Origin: Nitrosomonas ureae
GTDB taxonomy: Bacteria > Pseudomonadota > Gammaproteobacteria > Burkholderiales > Nitrosomonadaceae
Assembly: GCF_900108305.1 (NCBI RefSeq)
Contig: NZ_FNUX01000002.1
Coordinates: 124,001 to 188,000, forward strand
Direction: 5' to 3'
DNA: 64,000 bases
Of the stretch, positions 61,507-64,000 are shown piece after piece (positions within the stretch are counted from its first letter, which is position 1; every line of letters starts with the position of its first letter). A program made the translations under genes and the position numbers. A model generated the notes under the pieces. That model was not told where the DNA came from. It ran no database searches and was given only the letters and a program-made list of their open reading frames with translations.

Positions 61507-61550
61507 TGTGGATAACTGTTGATTTTAAAAATCCGCTGTTTTTATCCACA
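61507..61550. other. Candidate oriC: DnaA boxes between dnaA and dnaN
   Basis: The 188-base dnaA-dnaN gap is AT-rich and carries two perfect DnaA boxes in inverted orientation: TGTGGATAA (61507-61515) and TTATCCACA (61542-61550). A weaker box-like TTGATAACT lies at 61487-61495, and TCTATCCAA near 61552. Only two strong boxes are seen, so this may be all or part of oriC, or a dnaN promoter site bound by DnaA. Confidence 0.65.
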
Positions 61551-61678
61551 ATCTATCCAATATCTATACCCGGATCATACAAACAAAAAATTTATTGTAT
61601 CTTATTGAAATTAAAATAAAGATATAAACTATACAGAAGTATTAAAGACATTATCTAATTACTACTATTTTCATATCA

Positions 61679-62794
61679 ATGCTTTTAATTAAAACCAACC
61701 GAGATACCTTGTTAAAACCACTACAAACTGTAACCGGGATTGTAGAGCGCCGACAAACGTTACCCATTCTATCCAATGTTCTGATCAAGCAAAATCAGGA
61801 AAAGACCTCTTTTCTAACCACTGATCTGGAAATACAGATTAAAACGGAAGCGGGTGAAAATCTTTCACCCCAAAAAGATTTCGCTTTCACAGTATCCGCA
61901 AAAAAACTTCAGGATATTTTACGTTCACTGTCATCCGATATCGAGGTGACATTAACGCGAAAAGACGATCATTTACTGGTTAAATCCCATAAAAGCGCAT
62001 TTAACCTGCAAATTCTCCCGGCGGAAGATTTTCCCGAAGTCACTGATGAACCAGAATCCGATAATGCTATTACACTCAAGCAAAAAGAATTCAAGGATCT
62101 TTTGCATCTTGTACAGTTTGCGGTAGCTCAACAGGATATCCGCTATTATTTGAATGGACTTTTGTTGTTGAACGATGGCAAGCAACTGATCAGCGTAGGT
62201 ACGGATGGTCACCGCCTTGCTTATGTCTCAACCGGTTTGGGCGAAGCACAGAAAAAACAGGAAGTCATCCTGCCGCGCAAAGCCGTGTTTGAACTATCCA
62301 AATTATTGCATGACAATGAGGATCCGATAAAAATAGAATATTTCCAAAATAAAATCCGCTTTTCTTTCTCAGATATAACGCTGATCTCGAAAGTCATCGA
62401 CGGAAAGTTTCCTGACTACAATCGGGTTATTCCAACCAGAAACAATAAACTGTTTGAGATTAACCGGGTTGTCTTTCTACAAGCCTTGCAGCGCGTTTCC
62501 ATTTTATCCAACCAAAGCGATAAATTTCGCGGTGTGCGCCTGATTGTCAATAAAGATAATCTACGCATTATCTGCAAGAATAATGAACAGGAAGAAGCCG
62601 AAGAAGAACTGGAAATCAGCTACCAGGATGATCCCGTGGACATCAGTCTGAACATTACCTATTTAATGGATTTATTGAACAATGTGACAAGCGAAACCGT
62701 GCAATGCGCGTTTGAAAATGCTAACAGCAGTGTCTTAATGACGATACCCGGAAATGAAATATTCAAATACATTGTGATGCCTATGAGAATTTAA
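61679..62794 (+). CDS. dnaN: DNA polymerase III beta clamp DnaN
   Basis: Ring-shaped processivity clamp of the replicase. The 371 residues comprise three homologous domains. Recognisable blocks are the N-terminal PLQTVTGIVERRQTLPILSNVL, the SVGTDGHRLAYV block (about 180), VIPTRNNKLFEINR and the C-terminal VMPMRI, part of the hydrophobic partner-binding pocket. It lies 188 bases after dnaA and 79 bases before gyrB. Confidence 0.97.
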   Translation: MLLIKTNRDTLLKPLQTVTGIVERRQTLPILSNVLIKQNQEKTSFLTTDLEIQIKTEAGENLSPQKDFAFTVSAKKLQDILRSLSSDIEVTLTRKDDHLLVKSHKSAFNLQILPAEDFPEVTDEPESDNAITLKQKEFKDLLHLVQFAVAQQDIRYYLNGLLLLNDGKQLISVGTDGHRLAYVSTGLGEAQKKQEVILPRKAVFELSKLLHDNEDPIKIEYFQNKIRFSFSDITLISKVIDGKFPDYNRVIPTRNNKLFEINRVVFLQALQRVSILSNQSDKFRGVRLIVNKDNLRIICKNNEQEEAEEELEISYQDDPVDISLNITYLMDLLNNVTSETVQCAFENANSSVLMTIPGNEIFKYIVMPMRI

Positions 62795-62873
62795 TCATAA
62801 CCGCACCAGAATCAACCTTAACCGCGACCACTAAATTGTTTCCTGTAACTTTCTTCATAAAGTACCCTGACTA

Positions 62874-64000
62874 ATGAGTAATCAAAATTCCCACGCACCC
62901 AAAGAAAACCCAACCAATTACGATTCTGAAAGCATCAAAATACTCAAAGGCCTGGATGCCGTACGTAAACGGCCTGGTATGTATATTGGCGATACCAGCG
63001 ATGGCACAGGCTTGCATCATATGGTATTCGAAGTTGTCGATAATGCCATTGACGAAGCGTTAGCCGGCCATTGCGATGAAATAACCGTAACCATCCATCC
63101 GGATAATTCGGTCAGCGTGCTGGATAACGGTCGTGGCATTCCCACCGGGATCAAACAGGATGATGAAATGAAACGTTCAGCGGCGGAAATCGTCATGACG
63201 GAATTACACGCCGGGGGAAAGTTCGACGACAATTCATACAAAGTTTCCGGTGGTTTACATGGCGTTGGCGTATCGGTAGTCAATGCATTATCAGAATGGC
63301 TGAAACTCACGATCAGGCGTAATAGTAAGACGCACCAGATAGAATTTCGTATGGGTGTTCCAGTCAAACCATTGGAAATTACCGGGGAAAGTGAACGGCA
63401 CGGTACGGAAGTACATTTTCTTGCCAGCAAGGAAATTTTCGGCAGCATCGAATATCATTACGATATTTTCGCCAAGCGCTTACGTGAACTTTCCTTCCTA
63501 AATAACGGGGTAAAAATTCATCTGATCGATCAGCGTACCGGCAAGGATGAAAAATTCGCTTTTACCGGTGGTATCAGGAATTTTGTTGAATATATCAATC
63601 GCAGCAAAACGGTACTGCACCCGAATATTTTTTACGCGACCAGTTCAAAAGATAACATTGCGGTGGAAGTATCGATGCAATGGAATGACAGTTATTCCGA
63701 ACAGGTGCTGTGCTTCACCAACAATATTCCACAAAAAGACGGCGGCACGCATTTGACCGGCCTGCGTGCCGCAATGACGCGAACGCTCAACAATTACATC
63801 GAAAAAAACGAACTGGCCAAGAAAGCCAAGGTTGAAACTTCCGGTGATGACATGCGCGAAGGTTTGTCGTGCGTATTATCGGTAAAACTGTTTGAACCCA
63901 AGTTCTCTTCGCAAACCAAGGAAAAACTGGTGTCCTCGGAAGTACGTCCGGTGGTGGAAGAAGTGGTGACGCAAAAGCTTTCCGAGTTTTTGCTGGAAAA
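62874..64000 (+). CDS. gyrB: DNA gyrase subunit B, 3' truncated by window edge
   Basis: ATPase subunit of gyrase, which introduces negative supercoils. The frame is open from ATG 62874 to the window end, about 375 residues. GHKL ATPase motifs are clear: [16 protein letters not shown] (about 56-71), [12 protein letters not shown] (about 82-93), and [47 protein letters not shown] follows in the transducer domain. The TOPRIM part lies outside the window. Confidence 0.97.
   Translation, partial: MSNQNSHAPKENPTNYDSESIKILKGLDAVRKRPGMYIGDTSDGTGLHHMVFEVVDNAIDEALAGHCDEITVTIHPDNSVSVLDNGRGIPTGIKQDDEMKRSAAEIVMTELHAGGKFDDNSYKVSGGLHGVGVSVVNALSEWLKLTIRRNSKTHQIEFRMGVPVKPLEITGESERHGTEVHFLASKEIFGSIEYHYDIFAKRLRELSFLNNGVKIHLIDQRTGKDEKFAFTGGIRNFVEYINRSKTVLHPNIFYATSSKDNIAVEVSMQWNDSYSEQVLCFTNNIPQKDGGTHLTGLRAAMTRTLNNYIEKNELAKKAKVETSGDDMREGLSCVLSVKLFEPKFSSQTKEKLVSSEVRPVVEEVVTQKLSEFLLE

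Overview
The window looks like chromosomal DNA from a betaproteobacterium close to the Nitrosomonadaceae. This is an inference from gene content and order: a bamA-skp-fabZ-rnhB block, DUF3460 and DUF6164-type proteins, a cytochrome P460-family protein, a TIGR04073-type exosortase-associated protein, and mnmG-rsmG-parA-parB lying in the same neighbourhood as dnaA-dnaN-gyrB. It is the replication-origin region: a perfect parS-like palindrome sits just upstream of mnmG (24686-24701), and two perfect, oppositely oriented DnaA boxes lie between dnaA and dnaN (61507-61550). The first gene (bamA) and the last gene (gyrB) are cut by the window edges.

Layout: 1-3.8 kb holds outer-membrane biogenesis and housekeeping genes (bamA, skp/ompH, fabZ, rnhB, slyD), without the lpxD, lpxA and lpxB genes that usually sit among them. 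mutS runs from 3.85 to 6.45 kb. At 7.4-13.0 kb there is a compact integrated element bounded by a 40-bp exact direct repeat of the 3' half of tRNA-Arg(CCU). It carries a tyrosine integrase, a protein with palm-type polymerase motifs, a lipoprotein, a Sel1-repeat protein and a J-domain gene remnant. At 13.3-16.3 kb a zinc module encodes a Zur-like repressor, a small CxxC membrane protein and a ZnuD-like TonB receptor; the zur and receptor promoter regions share a GCAAC-N3-GTTGC palindrome. From 16.4 to 20.4 kb there are a P460-like cytochrome, an SDR, small conserved proteins and an ADP-ribosylglycohydrolase-like protein. From 20.4 to 24.6 kb are parB, parA, rsmG and mnmG.

From 24.9 to 31.3 kb is a type I restriction-modification operon. 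Its hsdR has lost the nuclease and most of the helicase, and its hsdM has a one-base frameshift exactly in the SAM-binding motif. hsdS, a DinD-like gene and a PrrC-like candidate anticodon nuclease remain open. An RND efflux operon (31.7-38.7 kb) has a flavin reductase gene between the outer-membrane factor and the adaptor. Then come rhlE, a methyltransferase, a MazG-like enzyme, an ATPase/DUF4276 pair resembling two-gene defence modules, ettA, DUF2835, rluF-like, a rhodanese, uppP and thiC with a TPP riboswitch. A PCMT-like gene precedes tolC, followed by a large MscS/MscK-type channel, the RNase P RNA gene, pcnB-folK-panB-panC, and dnaA-dnaN-gyrB.

The parts most worth follow-up are the tRNA-Arg element with its polymerase-like gene, the uncoupled PrrC-like ATPase in a ruined restriction locus, the paired Zur-box palindromes, the P460-family protein without the expected cross-linking lysine, and the ATPase/DUF4276 pair. 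No database search was run; family names are from recognition of sequence motifs.
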